DNA of 37,234 bases from Phallusia fumigata (Eukaryota > Chordata > Ascidiacea > Phlebobranchia > Ascidiidae), in assembly GCA_008931825.1 (NCBI GenBank), contig QXVZ01017012.1:1-37234 (forward strand), given 5' to 3'. Under the pieces are notes generated by a model. It made no database searches. It saw only the letters and a list, made by a program, of their open reading frames with translations, and was not told the origin of the DNA. This document shows, piece after piece, positions 1-10,890 of the stretch (the first letter of the stretch is position 1; every line of letters begins with the position of its first letter). The position numbers were made by a program, and so were the translations under genes.

Positions 1-30
1 TATGTTTTCGTGCAAGTGGGTTACAGAAAA

Positions 31-90
31 ATGATGGGCGAATATTCTGGACTGGCAACGCTGCAAGCCAAATCAACAACGCAAATAAGG
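31..90 (-). repeat. Inverted repeat A, left arm
   Basis: The reverse complement of this stretch matches 1281-1340 along almost its whole length, at roughly 85-90% by eye, sharing words such as GATTTGGCTTGC and AGTCCAGAATAT. No open frame is shared by the two arms. It is likely part of a dispersed mobile repeat. Confidence 0.7.
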
Positions 91-864
91 TAACAACACA
101 ATTTGCTACCAAAAGTCACATATCGGACCTGCAAATCTTCTTTTTTTACTTTTCCTTTTACTTTTCGGCACCCTTTTGAATCACCCACCAGTCCTGGTAC
201 CCCATTCTGCAATTTCCGAAAACTAATTTCAGGTATCCGTATAAATAACCATTACATTTAACATATTTGCACCCGCTAGAAACATATTCGATCCCTCTTA
301 GGGATACGAGTAACCCTGATTGAGAACCCCTGCTATAGATGTAGACGAGCAACATGTGTCGATTCGAAAACAATGAAAATCGCAATAAAAATATAACTAC
401 GAACATATTTCTCAGGTGAAATATCGAATTAAGACCTAACAACACCGGTCTGATGCACAGTGTCATTTTTTCAACTTTTGAGCCAAATTTTAAAAAATTT
501 AGCCCCACCAAAGTTCACTATAAAGGGATTATATCTGAACAGTTGTTTGAAAATTCTGATTTTTTCAAAAAAAACATTAAACCAAAAAATAAACCATTTG
601 GTAAACAGGAACCTTAGTATCTAAGATTTTTGTACGGTACCTTCGAAACTTGTATATGCGCTTGGTACCACAGGTTGGCTTGGTACTTCGCTTCATAGCC
701 TACCTTTACGCCAAATCCAATGCGGTTAGTTTACTAATTCCAAACCCTAAGCCTAATAGCACTTACCGTCAGCTAATTTCAATCTACGTTTATGTTTTAT
801 CTGCAGTATTTACAAGTCCGCTGTATCCAAAGTTCCAAGCGAAATATGTCTGTGGTTTTGTTTA

Positions 865-960
865 GCAAGGCCTGGATTGCAGACCATAGTTTTCTGTAAC
901 CGAACAGCCAATGCCACACCGTTGAGTACTTATACATTTTCTAGAAAACATCTGGAAATG
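865..960 (+). repeat. Inverted repeat B, left arm
   Basis: Matches the reverse complement of about 2050-2153, including AGGCCTGGATTGCA and, further in, an ACCG/CGGT...GTGTGGCA segment and TTTCTAGA. Together the arms bracket the transporter exon at 1410-1856. Confidence 0.75.
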
Positions 961-1206
961 CGTTTATGGAGTTTTGCGTTTGCGATTGTCAAGCAAAAAT
1001 TTTATTTTTTGTGTTATTTTTATCTAAGATAGCAAAGTCATGTTGGCACGCATTTCAGTTAAAAGGCGTGTTGATATACATTTGAAAATTTCCCTATGAT
1101 TTTCGGCTGCGCCACTCTACGTTGTGTTTAACGACAAAAAGATGCAGATGAGCTCTTTTGAAACATCCTGATAAAGAAAAAAAGAAAACGGTTGATTCAA
1201 ACCATG

Positions 1207-1296
1207 GAAAAGGGTTAAAAATTGCTGATTTGTCCGACCCCTGTCGTTTCTATACAGATATGTTACTTCAGGTTAATAACTTATTTGTGTTGTAGA
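1207..1296 (+). repeat. Dispersed repeat, copy 1
   Basis: About 90 bases nearly identical to 5142-5233, beginning AAAAGGGTTAAAAATTGCTG. At the second site it interrupts sequence that is continuous in the other contig, so this is probably a mobile element end. Confidence 0.7.
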
Positions 1297-1340
1297 TTTG
1301 GCTTGCTGCGTTGCGAGTCCAGAATATCGGCCTGTCATCA
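1281..1340 (+). repeat. Inverted repeat A, right arm
   Basis: Opposite-orientation partner of 31-90. It directly abuts the dispersed repeat at 1207-1296, which recurs at 5142-5233, so the two are probably parts of one element. Confidence 0.7.
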
Positions 1341-1409
1341 CCATCATCATATTACTTGCTTGCACAAAAGCATAAAACATCAGTAGAAACCGACAACAAA
1401 TCTATTCAC

Positions 1410-1856
1410 CCAGGAATGGTTCTCGAACATTGTCAATGTCGTTGGNCCACAGATGAGCTGTCCAATGTAAATCAAAGCTATCAGTGATCGATGAACGAGT
1501 GATATCGTGTTTAGCAAATACCCAATCGTTAAGCAAGTGTTGACAAATATAATCAGGAATCTCAGCTTCACGTATCCTTTGAAGACGAACCACAGCAAAG
1601 GCAAAATGAAAAACAAGCCACCGACGTTTCTTGCATTGGTGATCCAATCCACTTGGGTGTGAGTGACTTTGAAAAATGCAACATAGAAGTTGCTAACTTG
1701 ACCGTAACTAGATGACGATATTCCCGAAAAAAACTGCAAAGTCACTATACCCAGTAAAAACAACCATCTTCTTTTATGTGGTCTTAATTCCTTGGCATCT
1801 GTTTTTTCGGGTAAATTGGTGCCAGCCGCGTCCGTTTCCCTTCTTTCTTGAAGCAT
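1410..1856 (-). CDS. SLC49/FLVCR-like MFS transporter, N-terminal exon (partial gene)
   Basis: Open frame from ATG at 1856 to a good donor (TGG|gtgaat) at 1410, 149 codons, phase 0. After a polar N-terminus of about 28 residues comes a basic RRW turn, then at least four hydrophobic spans (about residues 31-55, 72-92, 97-120 and 126-140). The order RRWLFLLG, then a short loop with VDWITNARNVG, then hydrophobic segments resembles the first third of SLC49 (FLVCR, DIRC2, MFSD7) major facilitator proteins, which move haem, choline or related small molecules across membranes. The family assignment is inferred from pattern; the membrane topology is visible. The ambiguous base at 1446 is the third base of a GGN glycine codon, so it does not change the protein. 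The remaining exons should lie to the left, below 1410, but I find only repeats there, so the gene continues outside the window, is broken, or is a fragment carried within repeats. Confidence 0.6.
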
Positions 1857-2466
1857 TTTTCAAAAGTATCATCCGCTATTCATTGTCACACATCGTAGCC
1901 CAAAAGCGAAGGAAACTTGTTAAATGTATCAATTCGCCTCTCAACTGAAATGCGTTGTGCATCTGTTCCGCACATAACTTAACTAAAATATACTTTTCCA
2001 CTGCTCCATTATGGCCACGGCCTAAACTTGAAATTTACATACAGACGCATTTTCACATGGTTTCTAGATAATGTATGAGAGCTCAGCGGTGTGGCAATTG
2101 CGCTGTTTGGTTACAAAAACATATGTATTGCAATCCAGGCCTTGCTGAATAAAACAACGTAACATTAAGGATGTGCTTAAAAAATTTGGAGCTGCAGAAT
2201 GAAGACTATTTTATTATTTGAACAAAAACGTGGCAAGATAAAATGTGAAATAAAACTGAAAACTTGTCTGGTATGTAGGTCTGTCGTTTTAAACAAACAG
2301 AAAAAAACTGTTCATGAACGCATCGGCCCGTTTACGACAAGTTTGCTTTTGGATCTGAAGACCTAAATGGAACAATTGTGCGAATTCATTGTTCAATTCA
2401 TTCCATTTTCTTCTCCGATACACTGCAAATAGGAACCAAGTCTGGTACGTGCTTCAACATGGTCGA
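1857..2466. other. Non-coding spacer right of the transporter exon
   Basis: Would hold the upstream region or 5' exon of the minus-strand transporter. It contains the right arm of repeat B and no recognisable coding sequence. Confidence 0.4.
2050..2153 (-). repeat. Inverted repeat B, right arm
   Basis: Opposite-orientation partner of 865-960, with CAATCCAGGCCTTGCT as the best conserved word. Divergence between the arms shows these are old copies of a dispersed repeat rather than an assembly fold-back. Confidence 0.75.
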
Positions 2467-4295
2467 CCACTTGTTTCTGAGCAGAGTAGCTCAAATCTTC
2501 AAAATCACAATTAAAAACTCGCACTTTCACACGTATTTGTATTTACTTTGGCATTTGCAACACGTATTTGTAGGGTATGGCAAACCAACTCGTTTATAAT
2601 GAAAAATCGAGACTTCAGTTTCTTCAAGGGTTAACTGCGCCCAACGCTTGAAAAATACAACGCATTGCACAGTTTTACCACCGAAATCACCACCACGACA
2701 ATGCAACTCGGTTTGTAAAACCGAAGTCCCGGAAAATCTGTGGTAAACATTGTATTGCGGGGGGTACGTCCGTTGCATGCGCGTATATCCTTAAAGATTG
2801 CGGTGTTTTTTCTCGCGCTTTTTACCAATCGTTAGAAAATAATTGCGCTATAGTGTCGGTCATAACAAATCACTACATGTTACCTACCAGTGATTACGCA
2901 CATAGAATGCTTCCTCTGGAAGAAAATATGTTTCATACCTAGTTACAAATTCTGCCTCTCTGCATTTTGACAGTCGCGGCGAAGACGAACCAAATCGATT
3001 TTAGCAATGAGTCCGCGATGATTTTTACCAGACACCATGTCTCATATGTTAGGTGACAAACACGCAAACAACTCAGAATGTGATCAGTGACTGACAACAA
3101 TCAAAAACTCGCTACAATATGCCCGGAAACGGACACAGCTTATTATTATGTGTGTGACAGAGGGCGGCAGACTGAATTACACCATTCTCGTGCCGGGCGA
3201 AAAACGATACGCGATATACGTTTGCATAAAGACCAACGAGGCATCGCCTTTGGAACCCGGGCCCACGCCATCGACCCACCGCGAACGTGCGAACAATCCG
3301 CGAGTAATTTACACCCGGACCCCGGCGGTGTCGTGGTTCGGCGCTGATGTGCTGGTTCCGCATTATCGCCTTTTGCCCCGGTTTGACGCTACTGTGAGTC
3401 AGCGCCACAAAAACGACATGTCGGTTGTCATTGCCAAGACGCGACGCGTCAGAGGCAGACGAAGTGCTAAGTTTGTCACAGAACGCAAAAAAATGCTGAT
3501 CCGATTCGCGCAAATGGTTTGACACCAGAAATGTCACCATACGCACAAATATGAAGTTTAAACGAGCGAGATTCGAGCAGTCAACCATGGCAAAGTTGTA
3601 GTTGTTTAAAAACAGGTTGTTTTTAGCCTATTGGTGCGACAAGTAATAATAGTTCGCATTTTTAGCCAATAGAAAAGAACGACTACGAGCGTAATTGCTA
3701 TTAGGACAACTAAACCTGCGTTTGCGTGAAATAGAGGTCAACTATGTCGGACGCAGGGCGTAATATGTCAATCAATTGCGTTTATTGCGTCACAGTAATG
3801 AGCAAAGGGAAAGTTCTGGGCCAGCAAACACGGAAATTAGTTGTGAATTATTCATACAGCCACGCTGTGCTCAACAAATTGATAATCAATTCCTTGGAAT
3901 GAAGCAATCACTGCAAAAAAGGCGCGCCAGTAGTTACCGGTGCTTATATAGCCTGTGATACCAATGCAGCAGGTTTGTTTACAACGGATTACATGTCTGT
4001 GACGTATACGACTGTGCGAGCTAAGCTTATTCGACATAGAATTCCAGAAGCGACTGGCTGCTATTGTGCGCACTCTACAGGTAGTTTGGAACTTATCTTA
4101 CATGAATGGCTGTATTGTTCAGGCAGTTGAATTCGAGCATGAATGAAAATTGACTTTCTGGCGTCACCTGTGTGGTTTTTCTCCACTTGTGTAAACGTGA
4201 AGGCGGTAATAAGAATGGTGAGGTATTCCAAGCAAGAAATAGTGAATAAACATACGTATATGTTGTAAAACGCTTTATCCATAACAAAGTTTTGT
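2467..4295. repeat. Non-coding segment, first copy of an unmerged contig overlap
   Basis: 2467-3313 recurs at 4297-5140 and 3290-4295 recurs at 5235-6240, with the joins falling exactly at the single 'n' bases 4296 and 5234. The first part differs by about 4% (some 25 changes and small indels in 615 bases). The rest is almost identical. That is the signature of allelic contigs placed side by side, not of a biological tandem duplication. A GC-rich patch at about 3087-3588 is open on both strands (plus 3148-3522, minus 3112-3588), but neither translation is recognisable and no splice or start context decides between them. Confidence 0.8.
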
Positions 4296-4296
4296 N

Positions 4297-6240
4297 CCAC
4301 TTGTTTCTGAGCAGAGTAGCTCAAATCTTCAAAATCACAATTAAAAACTCGCACTTTCACACGTATTTGTATTTACTTTGGCATTTGCAACACGTATTTG
4401 TAGGGTATGGCAAACCAACTCGTTTATAATGAAAAATCGAGACTTTAGTTTCTTCAAGGGTTAACTGCGTCCAACGCTTGAAAAATTCAACGCATTGCAC
4501 AGTTTTACCATCGAAATCACCACCACGGCAATGCAACTCGGTTTGTAAAACCGCGGTCCCGGAAAATCTGTGGTAAACATTGTATTGCGGGGAGCACGTC
4601 CGTTGCATGCGCGTATATCCTTAAAGATTGCGGTGCTTTTTCTCGCGCTTTTTACCCATCGTTAGAAAATAATTGCGCTATAATGTCGGTCTTAACAAAT
4701 CACGAAATGTTGCTTACCAGTGTTACGCACATACAATGCTTCCTCTGGAAGAAAATATGTTTCATACCTAGTTACAAATTCTGCCTCTCTGCATTTTGAC
4801 AGTCGCGGCAAAGACGAACCAAATCGCTTTTTGCAACGAGTCCGCGGTGATTTTTACCAGACGCCATGTGTCATATGTTAGGTGACAAACACGCAAATAA
4901 CTCAGAATGTGATCAGTGACTGACAACAATCAAAAACTCGCTACAATATGCCCGGAAACGGACACAGCTTATTATTATGTGTGTGACAGAGGGCGGCAGA
5001 CTGAATTACACCATTCTCGTGCCGGGCGAAAAACGATACGCGATATACGTTTGCATAAAGACCAACGAGGCATCGCCTTTGGAACCCGGGCCCACGCCAT
5101 CGACCCACCGCGAACGTGCGAACAATCCGCGAGTAATTTACAAAAGGGTTAAAAATTGCTGATTTGTCCGACCCCTGTCGTTTCTATACAGATATGTTAC
5201 TTCAGGTTAATAACTTAATTGTGTTGTAGAATTNCGAACAATCCGCGAGTAATTTACACCCGGACCCCGGCGGTGTCGTGGTTCGGCGCTGATGTGCTGG
5301 TTCCGCATTATCGCCTTTTGCCCCGGTTTGACGCTACTGTGAGTCAGCGCAACAAAAACGACATGTCGGTTGTCATTGCCAAGACGCGACGCGTCAGAGG
5401 CAGACGAAGTGCTAAGTTTGTCACAGAACGCAAAAAAATGCTTATCCGATTCGCGCAAATGGTTTGACACCAGAAATGTCACCATACGCACAAATATGAA
5501 GTTTAAACGAGCGAGATTCGAGCAGTCAACCATGGCAAAGTTGTAGTTGTTTAAAAACAGGTTGTTTTTAGCCTATTGGTGCGACAAGTAATAATAGTTC
5601 GCATTTTTAGCCAATAGAAAAGAACGACTACGAGCGTAATTGCTATTAGGACAACTAAACCTGCGTTTGCGTGAAATAGAGGTCAACTATGTCGGACGCA
5701 GGGCGTAATATGTCAATCAATTGCGTTTATTGCGTCACAGTAATGAGCAAAGGGAAAGTTCTGGGCCAGCAAACACGGAAATTAGTTGTGAATTATTCAT
5801 ACAGCCACGCTGTGCTCAACAAATTGATAATCAATTCCTTGGAATGAAGCAATCACTGCAAAAAAGGCGCGCCAGTAGTTACCGGTGCTTATATAGCCTG
5901 TGATACCAATGCAGCAGGTTTGTTTACAACGGATTACATGTCTGTGACGTATACGACTGTGCGAGCTAAGCTTATTCGACATAGAATTCCAGAAGCGACT
6001 GGCTGCTATTGTGCGCACTCTACAGGTAGTTTGGAACTTATCTTACATGAATGGCTGTATTGTTCAGGCAGTTGAATTCGAGCATGAATGAAAATTGACT
6101 TTCTGGCGTCACCTGTGTGGTTTTTCTCCACTTGTGTAAACGTGAAGGCGGTAATAAGAATGGTGAGGTATTCCAAGCAAGAAATAGTGAATAAACATAC
6201 GTATATGTTGTAAAACGCTTTATCCATAACAAAGTTTTGT
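4297..6240. repeat. Second copy of the same segment (allelic, two contigs)
   Basis: The left contig (4297-5233) repeats 2467-3313 and then runs into about 92 bases of dispersed repeat before its end. The right contig (5235 onward) repeats 3290-4295 and continues into unique sequence at 6241. Only one copy is expected in each haploid genome. Confidence 0.8.
5142..5233 (+). mobile_element. Dispersed repeat copy 2, apparent insertion in one allele
   Basis: Near-identical to 1207-1296. It starts right after GAGTAATTTACA, where the other copies (3313 and 5273) continue without interruption. The contig ends inside it, so its far boundary and target-site duplication are not visible. Confidence 0.6.
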
Positions 6241-7213
6241 CCGTTCGCGCCGCTGCAAAGTGCAAAAGAAAAAGCAAATGACGTCGTAAAAGTTAAACAC
6301 GGAAACAAAGCAATGTGTTCTAAAGTGACTTCCGTCAATAACGCGATCGATAGGGTTTATACCGCAATGGGATCACGGGCTAAGTAACGCTTCGCCTGAA
6401 GCGCGCGGCTGCCAGCTGCACGGACTCCTACGATATTGCGTCGTCTCTCAGGGGATGCTGGTAATCGCCTGCCATTTCCACTGCAAACGTCACTGCAGAA
6501 GATGGGCCTGAGAGGCGCCCCAGGAGTATTTTTCTCGTCCACCGGCGGCCTGTCCATAGCGAACGGTGCTTTCGGGTCCTCTTAGATCTCTTCAAGTTAT
6601 TACGCAACAATCGTTGCATTCCCGCTTAGCACAGAAAGCGCTAATCTGACGTCATCGCTCGTGCGACTTGCAAACGTAAATGGCCCGCCTTTATTGTAAA
6701 TCAATCAGCGGCGCGCAAACAGCTTGGGCTGTGGTTAGTTGTTAGTCTCTGAGCGTAGTTAACCCTATTGCAACTGCGAGGCTTATGGGATTAAGCATCC
6801 CAGCGTCAGATCGTTTGCCGTGTGCAAAGAGGAAGCCAACAGTCGTTTGTTATAGATGAGAGTGCTGTCATCACGCGACGATTGCGATGTTTTAGCCGAA
6901 TTGTCAGTAGGCATGTTTGCACATGCACACTAAAACTCATTTGTGTGAGTTCATGTAGTGTTCAGTTGTCCAGCATTGTCTTAGTTACAAAGATTGATTT
7001 GTCTGAATGTGGATGTCGTGTGCAATGCCCACGTAAAGTGTTAAAACCCAAGATTTCGCCCCCATTAGGCGATTCTTAAACATTCTGTAATGTCAGAAGT
7101 TACGCTGTGCAAAAGGGAAACCCGCATTTAGGGTACATGTACATTTCTTGAATCTAGTGACTACATACCTTAACGGCGAGTTTTGATTATTTAGCTGTGT
7201 TTTGCTTTTCCAG
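6241..7213. other. Upstream region of the calmodulin-like gene
   Basis: About 970 bases with no recognisable exon. The short open frames on both strands (6357-6619 minus, 6822-7079 plus) match nothing I know. It probably carries the promoter and a non-coding first exon of the gene that follows. I see no TATA box I would defend. Confidence 0.4.
7203..7213 (+). promoter_or_regulatory. Splice acceptor in the 5' UTR of the calmodulin-like gene
   Basis: A pyrimidine-rich tract ending in TTTTCCAG lies about 84 bases before the ATG at 7297. It is either an ordinary acceptor for an upstream non-coding exon or a trans-splice acceptor, since ascidians add a spliced leader to many mRNAs. Confidence 0.5.
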
Positions 7214-7296
7214 TCCTACAGCCAGAAGGAGATTACATCAGGTTATCTTAGTGCGCGGCATGTAATCTGGCCAGCTACGCAAGGCCCGGGAACAAA

Positions 7297-9038
7297 ATGT
7301 CAACAATAACAAAGCAGAAAAACCAACACAAACAGCCTGTTTACAACGGCACAGCAGCAGTGGTGGATGCCAAACTGGACGAACTGCGTGAAGCTTTCGC
7401 GTTTTTTGATCAAAACGGTGACGGAAGCATCGAAGCAGATGAACTGGGGTCGGTAATGAGAACCCTGGGATATCCGGCAACCGATTCGGAATTAAGGGAC
7501 ATGATCCATGAAGCTGACGTAGACGGCAATGACAAAATCGACTTTGACGAGTTCGTGCGCATGATGGAAACCAAAAGTCGCCACGATCAAGCAGAGGACG
7601 AAGAGCTGCGAGAGGCCTTTAAGGTAATTTACGCTCGCTCTTTATTAGATTTCCAGTCGTCCGGTGTATTACATGACAATTGTAGGCGCGTGTGTGAGTG
7701 CGGAATTCTGCTGCAACCCGATTTTCATCGACCAGCGGACCGCTTGCACGCAGGGTCTACTTTGCTGTGTCAGTGCTTTTCCGTGAAAGCTAAATTTAGC
7801 CGAGGCCTTTTCAGAAATGTGCGCGCATTACTACGCGTGGCTGCACCCGTCCACAGTTGCAAACACGCACTGCGCGGGGAAATGGTTGTCACGATTTAAA
7901 ATCGGTTCCGTTCACATTGCCAAACATCGTCAACGGTCACATACCGACCATTTGTCGGCGTTGTTGTGTTGTTTATCTCGGCGGTAATAACGTGTTCTTC
8001 AACTGATAGTGTATCTAGGGTTACCATCCATCAGGAACCAAAAATAAGAAGCACTTGAAAAATAAAATAGGGTAATGTCACAATTACAAACGTCGCAGTG
8101 TGGGAAACACTCATTCTTCAAGCTTTGTTTGACCTCATCGAATTCCTTCTCGCACTCGTCACGAAAAAATGTTTTTGCGCTTGTTTATTACTCACTAAGG
8201 CTACGGCAACTGCTTAATATTTACTTCAAAAGCCTTTCTTCCCAACAAACCCGGCTGGTTTACAGCGCTAAGATACTAATCAATGCCGTGCTACTTGTTG
8301 AAAATGAGATTATGTTCCTTTCATGACGGCACAATTGATNAAGCCTTTCTTCCCAACAAACCCGGCTGGTTTACAGCGCTAAGATACTAATCAATGCCGT
8401 GCTACTTGTTGAAAATGAGATTATGTTCCTTTCATGACGGCACAATTGATAAAGCTAAAACAAAATAAGGATGTAGTCAAAGATAATGGGATTTCTCAGA
8501 AACAAGGGCAATAATATTTATGTTATTGTTCAAAATGAGGACGACCCGAACTACGGCACACAGCGTTTTTCGCAAACAACAACGCTGTAATTGGTTTGTA
8601 ACTGATCACCGTTAGATTGGCCGCAATCTCACTATTCCCCGCGGCCTGGAAATTTAATTTTCTCCAAATTGCTATGACAAACTCGGGCGTTGGGAATGAT
8701 CGTCATGCGTACTTGCATGCTGATGGATTGCAATTAATTGCACGATCCCAACTTAATGGCGACGATCGACCTCGAACAATCGCAGCCTAATTGATATTGT
8801 GCTTATCGCCAAGGTCTTCGATCGCGACGGTAACGGCTTCATCAGTCGGGCAGAACTCAGTCATGTGATGAGGAACATTGGAGAGAATCTGACGGAGGAC
8901 GACATCAACGAGATGATCAACGAGGCGGACAAAAACGGCGACGGACAGATTGACTACGAAGAGTTTGTGGGCATGTTGTCGAAAACCGAACAGCATCCTA
9001 CAAACGGTGGCAACGAAATTGGCTCGAAAATGGCGTGA
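7297..9038 (+). CDS. Calmodulin-like protein, four EF hands
   Basis: Two coding exons, 7297-7623 (AAG|gtaatt) and 8814-9038 (gccaag|GTC), joined in phase 0 to give 183 residues. Canonical calcium loops lie at residues 38-49, 74-85, 112-123 and 148-159, each with Asp at position 1, an acidic or Asn ligand at 3 and 5, and Glu at 12. The motif ELREAF precedes loops 1 and 3, as in calmodulin and troponin C. The spacing fits calmodulin (149 residues), but the N-terminus is about 25 residues longer (polar, K/Q/N-rich) and the C-terminus about 10 longer. It is therefore a divergent calmodulin-like calcium sensor rather than calmodulin itself; troponin C is the main alternative. The intron sits just before the third loop, close to where animal calmodulin genes often have one. 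The protein should be cytosolic and bind targets in a calcium-dependent way. Continuing past 7623 without splicing gives unrelated residues, so the longer single-exon frame to 7899 is intron read-through. Confidence 0.92.
8230..8339 (+). repeat. Contig-overlap duplicate inside the calmodulin-like intron (copy 1)
   Basis: The 110 bases before the 'n' at 8340 are repeated without change at 8341-8450. A perfect direct repeat hinged on an 'n' is an unmerged contig overlap. The true intron is about 111 bases shorter than drawn. Confidence 0.85.
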
Positions 9039-9636
9039 CGCGCAATTTGGTGCTTATAAATCGTTTGCGTTTGATGCACAAGGCAAACAACTGCCGAAAC
9101 TAGATTACAGATCCCGATTTTTCAAGCAAACGAAGCGTATCATCACCCTAAAATGTAACGTGTGTTTTCCATATTTCCCATGTGTGCTGTAATGTAGTCT
9201 GTCTTTTCTTCTTCGTGAAAAACGTGTGCGAATGTAGGTAGCAAAGCGCTTTCAATTTGTTGTGCACTTACCGTGACCGCCATGCAGTTTTTAGATACTT
9301 TAAAAGGCGACGAAAAAATTGTTCTATTCTTAACCAACAAACTTCGTACACTTTACACCGAACTTAACACAATGTCGTAACTCCACACTATGACTTATCC
9401 CACAAAACAGTGCGCTTTATTTTGCCCAGCTGGATATAAAGCGTCAGCCTTGCAGGGGTTTACCACAGGTTCTCTTCGGTTTACAGCCCTTTACAAAGGC
9501 TCTTGGTTACGTGAAAAGCAAACGTGACATGTTGTGTTGTCCAGGTTTTACAGCCGAGCGTGGCGCGCAGCCATGGCAGCGACGCTGTGAATCATAAATG
9601 TTAATCTGTCCCCGATACCGCCGCCATTGATTTTCA
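9039..9636 (+). other. 3' region of the calmodulin-like gene
   Basis: Holds the 3' UTR. No AATAAA is seen close to the stop, so the end of the transcript is not placed. No second gene is recognised. Confidence 0.35.
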
Positions 9637-10889
9637 ATAATTGGCTTGTTGAATATTGCATACCTATGGTTTCTGTCGTTAAGTTGTGTTGATCGCCCGT
9701 GGTAACAAATCAGAGATATTCGTCATTGTTTGTCACTCTGCTTTGTTCACGTCGAACGGAGCTTGTAGTGTTAGATCGCGAGGTCATTTACGACCGTGGT
9801 ATGTTTGACACATTTCAAAAACTGGCCTAACACGTATGTGTAAAAATAACGTTCACATTGTTTACGTTGAACCGTTGTGAATATAAGTACCATTACATCT
9901 GTCAACCTGTACAAGCGGTTACTGCTGGTAATTTGATATTCAATGTTTTTGATGTACTTTGCAACGGAAGTGCGTTGTGTTAATAGCAGGTTAAAATTAT
10001 GTTAAACAAAGGTTGTGTGTACTGTTTCTTGTACTGGTTGTTTCAACGTTATTTCGTATCTCTAAATTCTAAAAGGGCAATTCGAAAAATAAACACCATC
10101 AGCCAGGCCATTTTACGACACGGCGCAATAATATGCAGTCCACTAGATGGAAACATTGAGCAACACCAGCATACGCCTGTTAATAATAAAAGGAGGCTTG
10201 GTTTTATCTCCATCGGGCTATTCTAAAAGCGCTATACAGCATCGTACGGCGAACCGAAGGCTGCGTTGTCATTATGAAGTACTGTGTCAACAGATTTACC
10301 TTTGATCTGCCTAAAAGAGATGAGTGTAATGCTTACCTAACCGAAGAGGTACTGCACTTTGATGCAACAAAACCGCTACGTTGACATTGGTCTTGCTGTC
10401 GTACCGGCTGTCTTTCCTTTTCATCGACGATAAAGGGGTTGGGTATAATTGAAATTAACAAGTCATTGAAGTGGTAACAGACACCGTGTAAGTTTAATTA
10501 AGCTACCCTACCAAAGACATCGGTTTAGGCTTGAAGTAACTAACTTAGTTTCGGCATTTTGCACACAACTTCGATAGAAGTAAAATCATCAAGCAGTTGA
10601 ACTTTTATTGATGATCGTTCATCGACTGACGTCCAACAGTTAATATTAATCGCATGAAACCGGTCGAGACGTCCGTGTGACGCGGTCGACAGCACAAAGT
10701 TCGGCGGAAAATCAACTCTTGAGGATGATCGGGGAGGTGAGATAACAGAAGGAGACTCTCGCAACAAGAACAAGGAATTACCAAGCTACGCACGCTACAC
10801 GAGATAAAGAACAACGGCGGCTATCATGCAGACGAACGGGCTTGTCGAAAGTGACACGGGCAGTGTTGGTGGGTGCAACGAAGCGACGC
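9637..10889. repeat. Gene-poor segment, first allelic copy
   Basis: The 1.25 kb up to the 'n' at 10890 recurs at 10891-12144 with scattered single-base differences (about 1-2%) and small indels. The repeated open frames in it (9999-10226 plus, 10540-10814 minus) have no recognisable domain, no splice structure and low-complexity composition, so I do not call genes here. Confidence 0.8.
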
Positions 10890-10890
10890 N

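Larger units (their letters stand above)
1..1379. other. Repeat-rich non-coding stretch left of the transporter exon
   Basis: No convincing exon. It holds the left halves of two inverted repeats (31-90 and 865-960) and a dispersed repeat at 1207-1296. The open frames at 158-511 (minus) and 650-865 (plus) have no recognisable domain. The stretch 625-690 has several GGTAC words close together. Confidence 0.5.
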
